NCBI GenBank assembly: GCA_035455265.1 | Contig: DATIFK010000216.1 | Coordinates: 1-52,100 of the forward strand | Direction: 5' to 3' | Source of the DNA: MGOM01 sp035455265 | Lineage (GTDB): Bacteria; Chloroflexota; Anaerolineae; Anaerolineales; E44-bin32 | Length of the DNA: 52,100 nucleotides | Part shown: positions 7,790 to 16,567 of the stretch, one piece after another | Position numbering within the stretch: position 1 is the first letter of the stretch | How the letters are laid out: every line of letters starts with the position of its first letter | Notes under the pieces: model-generated | The model's input: only the letters and a program-made list of their open reading frames with translations | Told to the model about the DNA's origin: nothing | Databases searched by the model: none | Made by a program: the position numbers and the translations under genes

Positions 7790-8704
7790 TCTTCGCAGCT
7801 GCGTGCCGCAATTCCGGCAGAACCGATCGCTGGCCCCGGCGCGCGCGCCGCAGTTGTGACAGTACACGGTGGCGGCGCTGTCATCTCCGTCGGCAGGATC
7901 GTCTGCCGTCGGTGGGTGGCGCCGCCGCTCGCGCCTGGACGGGCGCATCGTCCGAATGTAGTAGACCGCTCCGCCGGCCATGAGCGCCAGGCCCAACGCC
8001 AACAGCGCCCACGGCAGGTACGTGACCAGGTCCGGGGTGCGGCCGCCGGCCGGTTGCGGCGTCCCGATGGGGGTCTGGGCCTGGACGAAGTCCGCGCTCA
8101 ACTGGTCGGTGGTCCGCTGGTAGGTGACGCTGAGGCTCGGCTGGGCCGCCGCGTCGATGCTGCCGAGACTGGTTCGCTGATAGGTCAACCCGAATTCTCC
8201 CGCCGACTGACTCTGCGACGGCGGGTCCATCCGCAGACCGCTGGCGCCGACGGGTTGCTGCACCTCGTACTGGAACTCCGCCGCGCCCAGTCCGCCCGGC
8301 CAGGTGAACTGGAAGCTGCGCGTGTCCCCGGTCCGCGCCAATGGCAGGTAGAACTCGATCTGGACATCGAGGCTATCGCTGTGGACCACGACGAAAGGCC
8401 TACCGCCGATTTGCTGCCGAGTGTAGTCGGCGTCGACGAGGGTGCCGGCGTCGTTGCGCGTGGCCACGGCGTTCATGTCGGCGACGGAGTCCGGCACGGG
8501 GAGGTCCACGTCGATCGGCAGCGGGGTCGCCTCTGCCAGAGTCAGGCGGTAGATGACGAGCACTTCCGGTCGGTCGTATTCGGGCCAGAAGCTGACGGTC
8601 AACTGCGAAACGGATGGCTGCGTCTGCGCCCGCGCGCCGGCGGCGGGCAGGATGAGGCCCGTCATGGCCAGCAGGAGTGCGGGGAGGGCGAAGCGAAATC
8701 GCAT
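7787..8704 (-). CDS. Exported membrane-anchored protein with C-terminal zinc ribbon, last gene of bc operon
   Basis: Protein of 305 residues. A signal peptide (about 1-26, ending GARAQ) leads to an extracytoplasmic beta-rich region (about 30-215). A single TM segment (about 225-250, LPWALLALGLALMAGGAVYY) follows, then an Arg-rich cytoplasmic tail ending in a zinc ribbon (CHNCGARAGASDRFCRNCG). The exported domain is not a family I can name; similar carbohydrate-binding-like domains occur near cytochrome assembly genes. The start is four bases after the stop of the diheme cytochrome gene, so it is co-transcribed with the bc complex and may be an accessory or assembly factor. That role is inference from position. 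Confidence 0.7.
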   Translation of the reverse strand: MRFRFALPALLLAMTGLILPAAGARAQTQPSVSQLTVSFWPEYDRPEVLVIYRLTLAEATPLPIDVDLPVPDSVADMNAVATRNDAGTLVDADYTRQQIGGRPFVVVHSDSLDVQIEFYLPLARTGDTRSFQFTWPGGLGAAEFQYEVQQPVGASGLRMDPPSQSQSAGEFGLTYQRTSLGSIDAAAQPSLSVTYQRTTDQLSADFVQAQTPIGTPQPAGGRTPDLVTYLPWALLALGLALMAGGAVYYIRTMRPSRRERRRHPPTADDPADGDDSAATVYCHNCGARAGASDRFCRNCGTQLRR

Positions 8705-8708
8705 GCCG

Positions 8709-9485
8709 CTAGGCTCGACGATAGTAGCGGATCAGCACGACGATGACGGCCGCGGCGATAACAGCCAGGAGCACGACACTCCAGGCGCGGCTCAACGGTC
8801 CCTCGGCCTGGGGGGCCGCCGTCGGCGATGATGTGGGCTCCAGAGAAAGGACGTAGGCGACCACGTTCTGGATGGTCACGTCGTCCAGCGGGCCGCCGTT
8901 GACCTGGCCCCAGGCGGGCATGCGCGTGCCGGCGATGCCCTTTGTGACGACATCATGAATGTAGACCGCCGGCTGCGTGCCGGGCCAGGACTTCGCCAGT
9001 GGTACGCCGAAGCGGCCCTGCCCTTGCTCGCCGTGGCACATGACGCAGTTCTGGTGGTACACGACGGCACCGAGCGAGGGATCACCGGTGATCTCCGGCA
9101 GGGGCTCGATTTCGGGCGGGACGTACGTCGGCAGAGGTGTGATCGGTTGCGTCCCGCCGAAGGCCGCCAGAACGTAGGCCGTCAGATCGGCGATGTCCTG
9201 GTCGCTCAGCGGGCCGCCCTGGGACTGCGCCCAGGCCGGCATCACCGTTCCGTCGATCCCGTGGGAGATCGTGTCGAAGACGGCGGCGCCGGGATCGATA
9301 CCGGGAAAGTCCTCGAGGCTGGCGCCGACGCGGCCCTGCCCATCCACGCCATGGCAGACGGCGCAGTTGGCGGCGAACAACTCGCCGCCGCGCGTCGGAT
9401 CGCCCCCTTGCGCCGAGGCAGCGCCCACGGCCACCAGCAGCCCCAGGGCGGCGACGGCCACCGCCCATCCCCATCGACCAGGCAT
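8709..9485 (-). CDS. Diheme cytochrome c, C-terminally membrane anchored
   Basis: Protein of 258 residues. A signal peptide (1-25, ending GAASA) precedes two cytochrome c domains: heme motif C41-C44-H45 with Met ligand in VMPAWAQ (M82), and C147-C150-H151 with RMPAWGQ. A C-terminal TM helix (VVLLAVIAAAVIVVLI) and a basic tail follow. It probably carries electrons from the bc complex to a terminal oxidase or reductase. A GAGGAGG site places the start at 9485; an upstream in-frame start would add 32 residues that read through the ribosome site. The 163-base gap to the preceding gene contains an inverted repeat. Confidence 0.87.
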   Translation of the reverse strand: MPGRWGWAVAVAALGLLVAVGAASAQGGDPTRGGELFAANCAVCHGVDGQGRVGASLEDFPGIDPGAAVFDTISHGIDGTVMPAWAQSQGGPLSDQDIADLTAYVLAAFGGTQPITPLPTYVPPEIEPLPEITGDPSLGAVVYHQNCVMCHGEQGQGRFGVPLAKSWPGTQPAVYIHDVVTKGIAGTRMPAWGQVNGGPLDDVTIQNVVAYVLSLEPTSSPTAAPQAEGPLSRAWSVVLLAVIAAAVIVVLIRYYRRA

Positions 9486-9569
9486 GCGCAACCTCCTCAC
9501 GGCCGCTCCGATTCTACCGGAACCTTTCCGGGAAACACGTGGGGCGAAGCGCACCTCGCGGATGGTGTA

Positions 9570-9620
9570 GGGGCACGCCACCCTTGCACCGCCCGCAAGG
9601 GCAGGTGTGGCGTGCCCTTC
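9570..9620. repeat. Inverted repeat, GGGGC...CACC type, copy A
   Basis: Imperfect hairpin with outer arms GGGCACGCCA/TGGCGTGCCC and inner arms CCCTTGC/GCAAGGG, located between the two diheme cytochrome genes. A related element with the same inner plan lies at 47614-47663. It may act as an mRNA processing or stability hairpin inside the operon. Confidence 0.7.
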
Positions 9621-9648
9621 GACGCACTGCGAAGAGGCCCTCGGGCCG

Positions 9649-10482
9649 CTACTTCAACGTCAACATGTACGCGATCAGATCGGCGGCGTCCTGCGGGGTA
9701 ACGCGATCGGCGAAATTGCCCGGCATGACGCCGCTGGTGAAGCCCGACACCACGTACACGTTCGGATCGACGATGGACTCGAGCAGGTACTGCTCGGCCG
9801 TCTTGGCCGCGCCGCCGTAAGACGGATCGGCGATGCGGGCGCCGGCCCGAGCGCCGATCCCAGGTGTCCCAGCTGCCGGCATCCAGGCCGGGCCGACGGT
9901 CGAAAGGATATGGCAGGCGGCGCAACCGAAGACGCCTTCCGCCAGCGACTTCCCGTTGTCGGCGTTGCCGGCCGGAAGCGCCTGGGTGATGTCCGTGCCG
10001 ACGGTGGACCCCGGCGGCAGCGCCGGCGTCGCGGCAGCCTCCGCCAGAGCGCGGTCCTGCCAATTCATGATGAACGCCACCAGGGCATCGATCTGGTCGT
10101 CACGCAGCGGTCCTCCGAAGCGGCTGCTCCACGTCGGCATCCGGTTGGGGTAGTTCGTGCCGGCGCTGGGGACGGGCCGCCCCGAGGAGATCGTTGAGCG
10201 CACGTAGTCTTCCACCGTCCCGGGAAAGCTGACGGCCTGCAGGCGCGACCCGTTGAACAGATCGGCGGCGTTGAGCGCCGGCGCCAGCGGCGTCCCTTTG
10301 CCTTGCGGCCCATGACAGGTGCGGCATAGGGTCTCGAACTCGAGGGCGCCGGTCTCGATAGCCTGAGCCTGATAGGCGCGATCGGCGCCGGCCATGCGAT
10401 TCGATTCGTTGAGGGCGATCCACCCAAGCACAACGGTCAACACCGCCAGGGAGAGGCCGCCGAGGGCGACTTGCCACTTCAT
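9649..10482 (-). CDS. Diheme cytochrome c subunit of bc complex
   Basis: Protein of 277 residues with an uncleaved-looking N-terminal anchor (about 5-24) and two cytochrome c domains. The first has C53-C56-H57 with a possible Met ligand in NRMPTW; the second has C187-C190-H191 (GCAACH) with Met in GVMPGNF. It lies directly after cytochrome b with a three-base gap, the usual place of the cytochrome c subunit. It probably replaces cytochrome c1 or f in a Chloroflexota-type bc complex. Confidence 0.88.
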   Translation of the reverse strand: MKWQVALGGLSLAVLTVVLGWIALNESNRMAGADRAYQAQAIETGALEFETLCRTCHGPQGKGTPLAPALNAADLFNGSRLQAVSFPGTVEDYVRSTISSGRPVPSAGTNYPNRMPTWSSRFGGPLRDDQIDALVAFIMNWQDRALAEAAATPALPPGSTVGTDITQALPAGNADNGKSLAEGVFGCAACHILSTVGPAWMPAAGTPGIGARAGARIADPSYGGAAKTAEQYLLESIVDPNVYVVSGFTSGVMPGNFADRVTPQDAADLIAYMLTLK

Positions 10483-10485
10483 CGC

Positions 10486-12228
10486 TCAGCCTCCCGCGCC
10501 GGGTGTCGACGTCGCCACCGCGGGCGTCCCCGCCGGGACGGTGGCCGATCCGACGGGGGCGGGCACCGTTGCAGCCGGCGTGCCGATCGGCCCGGCCGCG
10601 CCGGCCGTCGGGGCGGGGGCCGCCGGCTGGCTTCCAGCCTCTCCGTTGTGGCTGCGGTGCAGGTAGGCGGATTGGCTGAACTCGTAAGGAGTCCCGTCCG
10701 CCTGGTTCCACGTCACCCTCAAGGTGATCTTCTTCAGGTCCGTCTGCCAGTCTTCGACGATCATGTACGCGGCGACGCCTTGACGGTCGGGCGACTCCAC
10801 GCCGGCCAAGTGATCGGCGAAGAGATGCAGCAAGCTGCGCAGCGTCGGCGTTGGAGCGCTGGCCCAGTCGCCGGCGTAGTAGGTGCCGAAGGTCAGCTCC
10901 TCCCAGTTGGCTTCGCGCAACGGCCCAGGGTGCGTCTGCGGCAGGAGCGCCGCGACCGCCTCCTGGTCGGGCGAGGAGGTCACCTTGTACCACGGCGATC
11001 CCATGAAGGACAAAACGGCCAGCCCGGCCACCGACACCGCCGCGGCCGACAGGCCGATGCGCCGGTCGCCGTAGCGCCGGCTCGGCCCGACCTCGAAGTA
11101 CGGCAGCATCAGGAGCACGCCCGTCAGAGCCCCGGGGACCAGCAGGCCCCAGATGACTTTGTCGCCGATCTTCAGCATCCCCTGGAGCCACAGGAAGTAC
11201 CACGGTGAGGTGATGTGCAGCGGTGTGATCAGCGGGTCGGCGTGAGCCTCCAGCACCGGAGCGTTATAGATGAAGGCACACACCAGCACCAGGAGCGCGG
11301 TGAGCCCGGAGACGTACCACAGCTCGCGCGTCAGGATCTGCGGCATGAAATAGACCCGCGATTCCATCGGCACACGCTTGGCCGTGTCGACGCCGACGTC
11401 TTCGGCTCCCGGCGGCAGGCTGTGGCCGTGCAAGATGACTTTGTAGTAATGGACGCCGAGGGCGACGATCCCCACCAGCGGCAGCCCGATGACGTGCAGC
11501 AGATAGAAGCGCAACAGGCCGTTGGCGCCGAACTCCGGAGCGCCACGCACGATCAGGTTGACCGTTCGTCCCACGACCTCCGGCGGGATCGCTTCCACCA
11601 TCGACGCGCCGATGGTCACCGCCCACAGGCTCAGCTGGTCCCACGGCAACAGGTAGCCGGAGAAGGACAGGATCAGCGTGACGAACAGCAGCACGACGCC
11701 GGTGGCCCAGGTGAACTGGCGCGGCTTCTTGTAGGAACCGGTGATGAACGTTCGCAGCATGTGCAGAGCGACGATGGCCACCATGAGCTCGGCGCCCAGC
11801 TTGTGCAAGTCCCGCATCAGCGAGCCGAACGGCACGTTGCTCAGGATGTTGCGCATGTTCTCGTAGGCGACCAGCGGCGACGGCGTATAGAAGACCATCA
11901 GGAACACGCCGGTAATGATCTCGAAGGCGAAGAAGAATGTCGACAGCCAGCCCAGCCGGAACGTCGGGTACAGGCCGTCGACCATGTTGTGGTAGTAGGT
12001 CGGCTTCATGTGCAGCCAGAAGCCTTCGGCGTGAGGTTTGAGGCGCGGGTTCGGGCGGCCCGGCGGATCGTCGCGCAGCACGGCGCGGACGTCGGCCGGG
12101 CTGAGGCCGGCGGTGACGCGGGTGACGACGTCGTCGAACTTGGCGCGCAGAGTCGCCTTGACGCCCTTGGCCTTCACGTCGTCGAGGATGGGGATGTGGA
12201 GCCGGAAGATGCCGCGAAGGAAGTCCAC
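10486..12228 (-). CDS. Fused cytochrome b of bc complex with periplasm-like C-terminal extension
   Basis: Quinol-oxidising membrane subunit of 580 residues. The N-terminal four-helix part carries heme ligand pairs H142/H156 and H245/H260. The spacings are 14 and 15, the second matching cytochrome b6 rather than mitochondrial cytochrome b. The C-terminal part (subunit IV-like) has SPWYFLWLQG in place of PEWYF. After the last TM helix (about 400-420) comes a soluble extension of about 100 residues and a Pro/Ala/Thr-rich tail (about 535-580). An N-terminal leader of about 70 residues precedes the first helix. It sits 15 bases after the Rieske stop. Confidence 0.93.
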   Translation of the reverse strand: MDFLRGIFRLHIPILDDVKAKGVKATLRAKFDDVVTRVTAGLSPADVRAVLRDDPPGRPNPRLKPHAEGFWLHMKPTYYHNMVDGLYPTFRLGWLSTFFFAFEIITGVFLMVFYTPSPLVAYENMRNILSNVPFGSLMRDLHKLGAELMVAIVALHMLRTFITGSYKKPRQFTWATGVVLLFVTLILSFSGYLLPWDQLSLWAVTIGASMVEAIPPEVVGRTVNLIVRGAPEFGANGLLRFYLLHVIGLPLVGIVALGVHYYKVILHGHSLPPGAEDVGVDTAKRVPMESRVYFMPQILTRELWYVSGLTALLVLVCAFIYNAPVLEAHADPLITPLHITSPWYFLWLQGMLKIGDKVIWGLLVPGALTGVLLMLPYFEVGPSRRYGDRRIGLSAAAVSVAGLAVLSFMGSPWYKVTSSPDQEAVAALLPQTHPGPLREANWEELTFGTYYAGDWASAPTPTLRSLLHLFADHLAGVESPDRQGVAAYMIVEDWQTDLKKITLRVTWNQADGTPYEFSQSAYLHRSHNGEAGSQPAAPAPTAGAAGPIGTPAATVPAPVGSATVPAGTPAVATSTPGAGG

Positions 12229-12243
12229 GTTGTGCCTCCCGCC

Positions 12244-12882
12244 CTACCGGCCGCCGCCGGGACGGGTGTTCGGGGCGCCCGTGATGCGGCGCCCGGTGTC
12301 GACGCGCAGGGTGACGATCTCGGGGGTCAGGGGGATGGCCGTGCCCTCCAGGCTGCCGAGCGTCGGTTCGGAGCGGGCGACGACGTTGCCGCCGGCATCG
12401 AGCGCTTCCATGATGAAGGTATCCAGGTTGCGCCGGGCCGGTCCGTCGATGCGGGCGTCGGACTTCAGGTACTTCGACCCATGGCATGGGCACTCGAAAC
12501 GGTCCTGAGTAGCCGCCCACTTGTACAGGCAACCGAGGTGGACGCAGACCATGTACAGCGCCTTGACCCCCTGCTGCAGCGGGTAGTTCGCCGGCTGACG
12601 CGGGTCGGCAATGGTCTTCGGCCCGATATTCACCAGCCAGAATCGCCCGTCGGGGTAGGCCTTCGGTCCGCTGTCCGCCGGCGGGACGTCGCCGACCGGA
12701 ATGTTCACGATTCCGCCGAACTCCCCCTCGCGAAACCGCGGCAGGGCAAACCAAACGAGAGCGCCTCCGGAGCCGGCCATGAAGACGGCCATCGAGGCGC
12801 CCCACAGGTAGTACAGGAACTCGCGTCGACTCAAGGGAGGGGAGCTGGGCTCAGCCCCTGCCCGGGCGACCGCTTCGGTCAT
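12244..12882 (-). CDS. Rieske iron-sulfur protein of bc complex
   Basis: Protein of 212 residues that carries the [2Fe-2S] cluster. Box 1 is C113-x-H115-LG-C118 (CVHLGC) and box 2 is C131-P-C133-H134-GS, giving two Cys and two His ligands plus the disulfide pair. The N-terminus has a Tat-like SRREFL motif (18-23) before the single TM helix, as expected for a Rieske protein. ATG 12882 is preferred: GGAGG lies nine bases upstream. The alternative ATG 12891 touches that site, and the longer reading frame runs into a heptad repeat. It is the first gene of the bc operon. Confidence 0.92.
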   Translation of the reverse strand: MTEAVARAGAEPSSPPLSRREFLYYLWGASMAVFMAGSGGALVWFALPRFREGEFGGIVNIPVGDVPPADSGPKAYPDGRFWLVNIGPKTIADPRQPANYPLQQGVKALYMVCVHLGCLYKWAATQDRFECPCHGSKYLKSDARIDGPARRNLDTFIMEALDAGGNVVARSEPTLGSLEGTAIPLTPEIVTLRVDTGRRITGAPNTRPGGGR

Positions 12883-12975
12883 GCGCTGCATCCTCCAGAG
12901 AAACGAGCCTTGAATGAGCCTTTGGCGGAGTACAAAGCCTCGCGGGAACGCCCCCGTCCCCGGCGAGGCGGGCGA

Positions 12976-13004
12976 TTCGTAACATATTTCCCAAGCAATG
13001 TCAA
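12976..13004 (-). promoter_or_regulatory. Predicted promoter of the bc-complex operon
   Basis: On the minus strand TTGACA (12999-13004) is followed after 17 bases by TACGAA (12976-12981). The implied transcript has a leader of about 85 bases that includes a GC-rich inverted segment before the Rieske gene. Confidence 0.6.
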
Positions 13005-13029
13005 ACGCAGCGCGGCGATCTGCGCGAAG

Positions 13030-13143
13030 TGAGTGGTCAACGTGCGGTTCCCAGTCACCAGTTGCCAGTCCCCAGTCCCATTCTGCTCGAAGGGTTGCAT
13101 CGACCACTCACGCTATTGACTGGCAACTGGAGACTCGTTCCTG
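13030..13143. repeat. Heptad inverted-repeat element L2
   Basis: The left arm (13034-13079) carries CCCAGTC/ACCAGTT/GCCAGTC units and the right arm (13115-13142) TTGACTG/GCAACTG/GAGACTC units. A 35-base centre without heptads separates them. It lies between the diverging bc and RNase D promoters. Confidence 0.8.
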
Positions 13144-13169
13144 GAAACCCTTCGCCGACAACCGAACGG

Positions 13170-13184
13170 TATAATGCCCTCATG
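13170..13184 (+). promoter_or_regulatory. -10 box with leaderless start of RNase D
   Basis: A perfect TATAAT (13170-13175) ends six bases before the ATG at 13182. Transcription would begin at or next to the start codon. No ribosome site is visible. No good -35 hexamer is seen at the expected distance. Confidence 0.65.
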
Positions 13185-14330
13185 CCCGTCCCCGGTCTGC
13201 GTCCGCCCATCCTCGTCGACACGCAACCTCGCCTGGACGACTTGGCCTCCGCTCTGCGGCGAGAGCCGGCCGTGGCGGTCGACACGGAATCCAACAGCCT
13301 GCACGCGTACCCCGAACGCGTTTGCCTGATCCAGGTGTCCACCGATCGGGACGATTTCCTGATCGACCCCTTCGCCCTGGACAACCTGCAACCACTGGCC
13401 CCGCTCTTCGACGATCCCCGGATCGAAAAGGTCTTCCACGCCGCCGAATACGATCTGGCCTGTCTCCACCGCGACTTCGGCTTCGGCCTGTGCAACCTAT
13501 TCGACACCCGCGTCGCCTGCCGTACCCTGGCCTACCCGCACACCGGTCTCGGCGACGTCCTGGCACATCATTTCGATGTTCGCATCGACAAGCGCCATCA
13601 GCGGGCCGACTGGGGGCGACGGCCGCTTCCGCCCGATCTGCTCGACTACGCCCGGCTGGACAGCCACTACCTGCTGCAGCTGCGCCGGATTCTGGGCGAG
13701 GAACTGGAGCGTGCCGGGCGCAGCGCCGAGGCGCATGAGGAGTGCGAGTGGACGATCCACCAGGCCCTGGCTGCGCCGCCGCCGGATGAGGGCTTCTGGC
13801 GCATTGGCCGCGCTCGCCGGCTGCCACCCGAGCGCGCCGCTATCTTGAGGGAGCTCTATCTGTGGCGGGAGGCCGAAGCCCGTCGCCTCAACCGGCCCCC
13901 CTTTAAGGTCCTCAGCGACGATACGCTCCTGTCCCTGGCCCAGGATTCGCCGCATGATCGTGCGGCCCTCGAGGAGGTGAGCGGCCTCCCCGAGAGGCCG
14001 CGCCAGCGCTACGGCGCCGCCCTGCTCGAGGCGATCGCCCGCGGCCGCAACGCGCCTCGCCCCGAGCGGCCGGTTTCCCGCCCGGTCGATGAGAGCAGCC
14101 TGGCCCGCTACCAGCGGCTGCGCCAATGGCGCAAGACTCTCGCCGAAGCGCGCCAGGTCGAGTCGGACGTCATCCTTCCGCGCGACGTCCTGTGGGATAT
14201 CGCCCGTGAGGCCCCGTCGGATGCCGAAGCCCTCGCCCGGCTGATGCCGTCCCTGCCCTGGCGCCTGGATCGATACGGCCAGGCGATCCTGGAGATCCTG
14301 ACGCGATCGCCCAATGGGAACCATCGGTGA
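13182..14330 (+). CDS. rnd: Ribonuclease D
   Basis: 3'-5' exoribonuclease of 382 residues that processes tRNA and other RNA ends. DEDD catalytic residues are visible: D34 and E36 in VAVDTES, D91 in HAAEYDLACL, and Y156/D160 in DYARLDSHY. Two HRDC-type helical domains follow (about 205-290 and 300-380). I chose ATG 13182 because a TATAAT box ends six bases before it and the upstream in-frame codons come from a heptad repeat. The stop overlaps the GTG start of the next gene by four bases. Confidence 0.92.
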   Translation: MPVPGLRPPILVDTQPRLDDLASALRREPAVAVDTESNSLHAYPERVCLIQVSTDRDDFLIDPFALDNLQPLAPLFDDPRIEKVFHAAEYDLACLHRDFGFGLCNLFDTRVACRTLAYPHTGLGDVLAHHFDVRIDKRHQRADWGRRPLPPDLLDYARLDSHYLLQLRRILGEELERAGRSAEAHEECEWTIHQALAAPPPDEGFWRIGRARRLPPERAAILRELYLWREAEARRLNRPPFKVLSDDTLLSLAQDSPHDRAALEEVSGLPERPRQRYGAALLEAIARGRNAPRPERPVSRPVDESSLARYQRLRQWRKTLAEARQVESDVILPRDVLWDIAREAPSDAEALARLMPSLPWRLDRYGQAILEILTRSPNGNHR

Positions 14331-15724
14331 AGATCGCCTTTCACGGCGCCGCCCAGACGGTCACCGGCTCCCGCCATCTGCTCCAGGTCAACGATCACCA
14401 GCTCCTTCTCGACTGCGGATTCTTCCAGGGACGGCGCAAGGACACCTGGGAGCGCAACCTGCGTTTCACCTTCGAACCGCCGGCGGTCGAGGGCGTCGTC
14501 CTGTCGCACGCCCACATGGACCATTGCGGCAATCTGCCGAATCTCGTGCGCCAGGGTTTCGCCGGAACGATTCACGCCACCCGGGCGACCTCCGACCTGA
14601 CCGACTTCATGCTCCTCGATTCGGCCCACATCCAGGAAGCCGACGCCGAGTTCGTCAACCGCCGCGGCGACACGCGCGGCGGCGATCCGGTCGTGCCGCT
14701 GTACACGGTCCCCGACGCCCAGCAAACCATCCAGCGGCTCCAGGGCCACGCCTACGACGAGCCGTTCGAACCCGTCCCCGGCGCACGTGTCCGCCTGGTC
14801 GAGGCCGGGCACATTCTCGGTTCGGCCGGCATCGTCGTCGACCTGGAGGAGAAGGGCCGCACTGTCCGCTTGATGTTCTCGGGCGACATTGGCCGGCGCG
14901 ACATGCCGCTGCTGCGCGACCCGGTGCTCCCCGACGATATCGACGTCCTCGTCATGGAATGCACCTACGGGGACAAGCCGCACGATCCGCCGGACAAAGC
15001 CTACGCAGCGCTGCGGGGCGTCATCCAGCGGACCGCCGACCGTGGCGGCAAGGTCATCATCCCGTCGTTCGCCGTCGGCCGCACCCAGTTGATGGTCTAC
15101 TTCCTGCATCAGATGATCGAGCGAGGCGAGCTGCCGCGCCTTCCCGTTTACGTCGACAGCCCTCTGGCGATCAACATCACCTCTGTCTTCCGCGCCCACC
15201 CGGAGGACTTCGACGACGAGACCCGCGCCTTCATACGCGCCGACCAGCATCACACCGCCCTCGGCTTCGACCTGCTCACGTACACGCGCAGCGTCGAGGC
15301 GAGCAAAGCCATCAACAGCCAGCACGGCCCCCTGATCATCATCTCCGCCTCCGGCATGGCCGAGACGGGGCGCATCCTCCATCACCTGCGCAACAACATC
15401 GGCGATCCACGCAACACCATCCTGATCACCTCCTGGATGGCGCCCGAGACCCTCGGCCGGCGGCTGGCCGAAGGAGAGAAGACCGTCCGCATCTTCGGGG
15501 AGCCGCACGAAGTCCGCGCCGAAGTAGTGGCGATCGACGGGCTGTCGGCGCATGCCGGCCAGGACTTCCTGGTGGAATATGCTCGGGCCGTGCGAGGCCG
15601 CGTCGGCCGCATCTTCCTCGTCCACGGGGAACCCGAGCCGGCGGCTGCCCTGACGGAGAAGCTGCACGAGGCCGGGCTGCCCGAGATCCACTATCCCCGC
15701 CACGGGGAAGCCGCCGATCTCTAG
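14327..15724 (+). CDS. Metallo-beta-lactamase/beta-CASP ribonuclease
   Basis: Protein of 465 residues with the zinc motif H61-A-H63-M-D65-H66 (SHAHMDHCGN), further ligands in AGHILGSAG and FSGDIGRRD, and beta-CASP motifs GMAETGRILHHL and LSAHAGQ near the C-terminus. It belongs to the CPSF/KH-CPSF-like exonuclease group (COG1236-type). The GTG start overlaps the RNase D stop as GTGA, so the two nucleases are probably made together, which suggests joint RNA turnover. Exact substrates are unknown. Confidence 0.88.
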   Translation: MKIAFHGAAQTVTGSRHLLQVNDHQLLLDCGFFQGRRKDTWERNLRFTFEPPAVEGVVLSHAHMDHCGNLPNLVRQGFAGTIHATRATSDLTDFMLLDSAHIQEADAEFVNRRGDTRGGDPVVPLYTVPDAQQTIQRLQGHAYDEPFEPVPGARVRLVEAGHILGSAGIVVDLEEKGRTVRLMFSGDIGRRDMPLLRDPVLPDDIDVLVMECTYGDKPHDPPDKAYAALRGVIQRTADRGGKVIIPSFAVGRTQLMVYFLHQMIERGELPRLPVYVDSPLAINITSVFRAHPEDFDDETRAFIRADQHHTALGFDLLTYTRSVEASKAINSQHGPLIIISASGMAETGRILHHLRNNIGDPRNTILITSWMAPETLGRRLAEGEKTVRIFGEPHEVRAEVVAIDGLSAHAGQDFLVEYARAVRGRVGRIFLVHGEPEPAAALTEKLHEAGLPEIHYPRHGEAADL

Positions 15725-15808
15725 GGCCGGCGCGCCGGGTCGGCGCTGTGTGCCCTTTCCGGATACACTAGGGTCCTCCTCCCGGCAGCGGGCTCGCAAA
15801 GGCACTCC

Positions 15809-16567
15809 ATGAATCGCGACTTCACCTCCCAACCCCACGCCTCCCCACTGGCCCTGGCTCGCGCCCTGCGCCGCGGCACTGCGGGAGCGGGAACGCCTTC
15901 TGACCACCTGCCGTCTCCGCTTCACTGGCTTCTGCGCCTGATCATGGGGACCTATCGCGTCCTGATGATCCATCGCCTACATTGGATCGACCGACAACAC
16001 TGGAGCGAAGGGCCCCACATCCTCGTCTCCAACCACGGCCGGGTGACGGACGGCTTCATCTTCCTCTCCCTGCGCGACAAGCTCCACAGCATGATCCAGG
16101 CCGAATCCTTCACGCTGCCCTTTATCGGCAAGGTCTTCCAACACTCCGGGCAGATCCCCATCGCTCCGGGTCACGGTGTGGAGGCTCTGGAACGCGCTCG
16201 GGTGTACCTTTCGCAGGGCGAATCCGTGCTGATCTATCCCGAGGGCAAGCTGAATCACGGGGCCGGCATGCTGCGCGGCAAGGTCGGCGCGGCGCGCCTG
16301 GCGTTCGACAGCCGGGTCCCCGTACTGCCGATCGGTGTGTACGTGCCGGAACGGTGGAGCCGCAAGATTCGCGGACACTTCTACGGGCGTCCAACGATCG
16401 GCTACTGGCAAATGGGAGGCACGTGCTACATCGCCGTCGGCGACCCCTGGCTCCCCTTCCCAGCGGAGAAGCTGCACGTCGAACCCCACGAGCTGCGGAC
16501 CGTCACGGACGAGATGATGGAGCGGATCTCTTACCAGGAATCCCGGGCGCGCTGCGCCGCGGCCTGA
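15809..16567 (+). CDS. 1-acyl-sn-glycerol-3-phosphate acyltransferase-like (PlsC family)
   Basis: Protein of 252 residues. The catalytic HX4D motif is H76-GRVT-D81 (SNHGRVTD), with the substrate motif YPEGKLNHG at about 141-149 and a hydrophobic segment at about 38-56. It probably acylates lysophosphatidate or a related acceptor at the membrane. The stop codon shares its last base with the next gene's ATG (TGATG), so it is coupled to the glycosyltransferase. Together they could make a glycolipid, which is inference. A TACACT box lies about 40 bases upstream. Confidence 0.85.
   Translation: MNRDFTSQPHASPLALARALRRGTAGAGTPSDHLPSPLHWLLRLIMGTYRVLMIHRLHWIDRQHWSEGPHILVSNHGRVTDGFIFLSLRDKLHSMIQAESFTLPFIGKVFQHSGQIPIAPGHGVEALERARVYLSQGESVLIYPEGKLNHGAGMLRGKVGAARLAFDSRVPVLPIGVYVPERWSRKIRGHFYGRPTIGYWQMGGTCYIAVGDPWLPFPAEKLHVEPHELRTVTDEMMERISYQESRARCAAA

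Noticed and set aside
11215..13032. 605-codon plus-strand frame across cytochrome b and Rieske
   Set aside because: Antisense shadow. The minus strand carries clear heme and iron-sulfur ligands; the plus frame is Gln/Asp/Arg-rich without recognisable domains.
12883..13107. Longer Rieske start at 13107
   Set aside because: The extra 75 residues are encoded by a heptad repeat and the promoter region, and a good ribosome site supports 12882.
14108..15973. 621-codon minus-strand frame over the beta-CASP nuclease
   Set aside because: Shadow of the intact plus-strand genes with clear zinc motifs.
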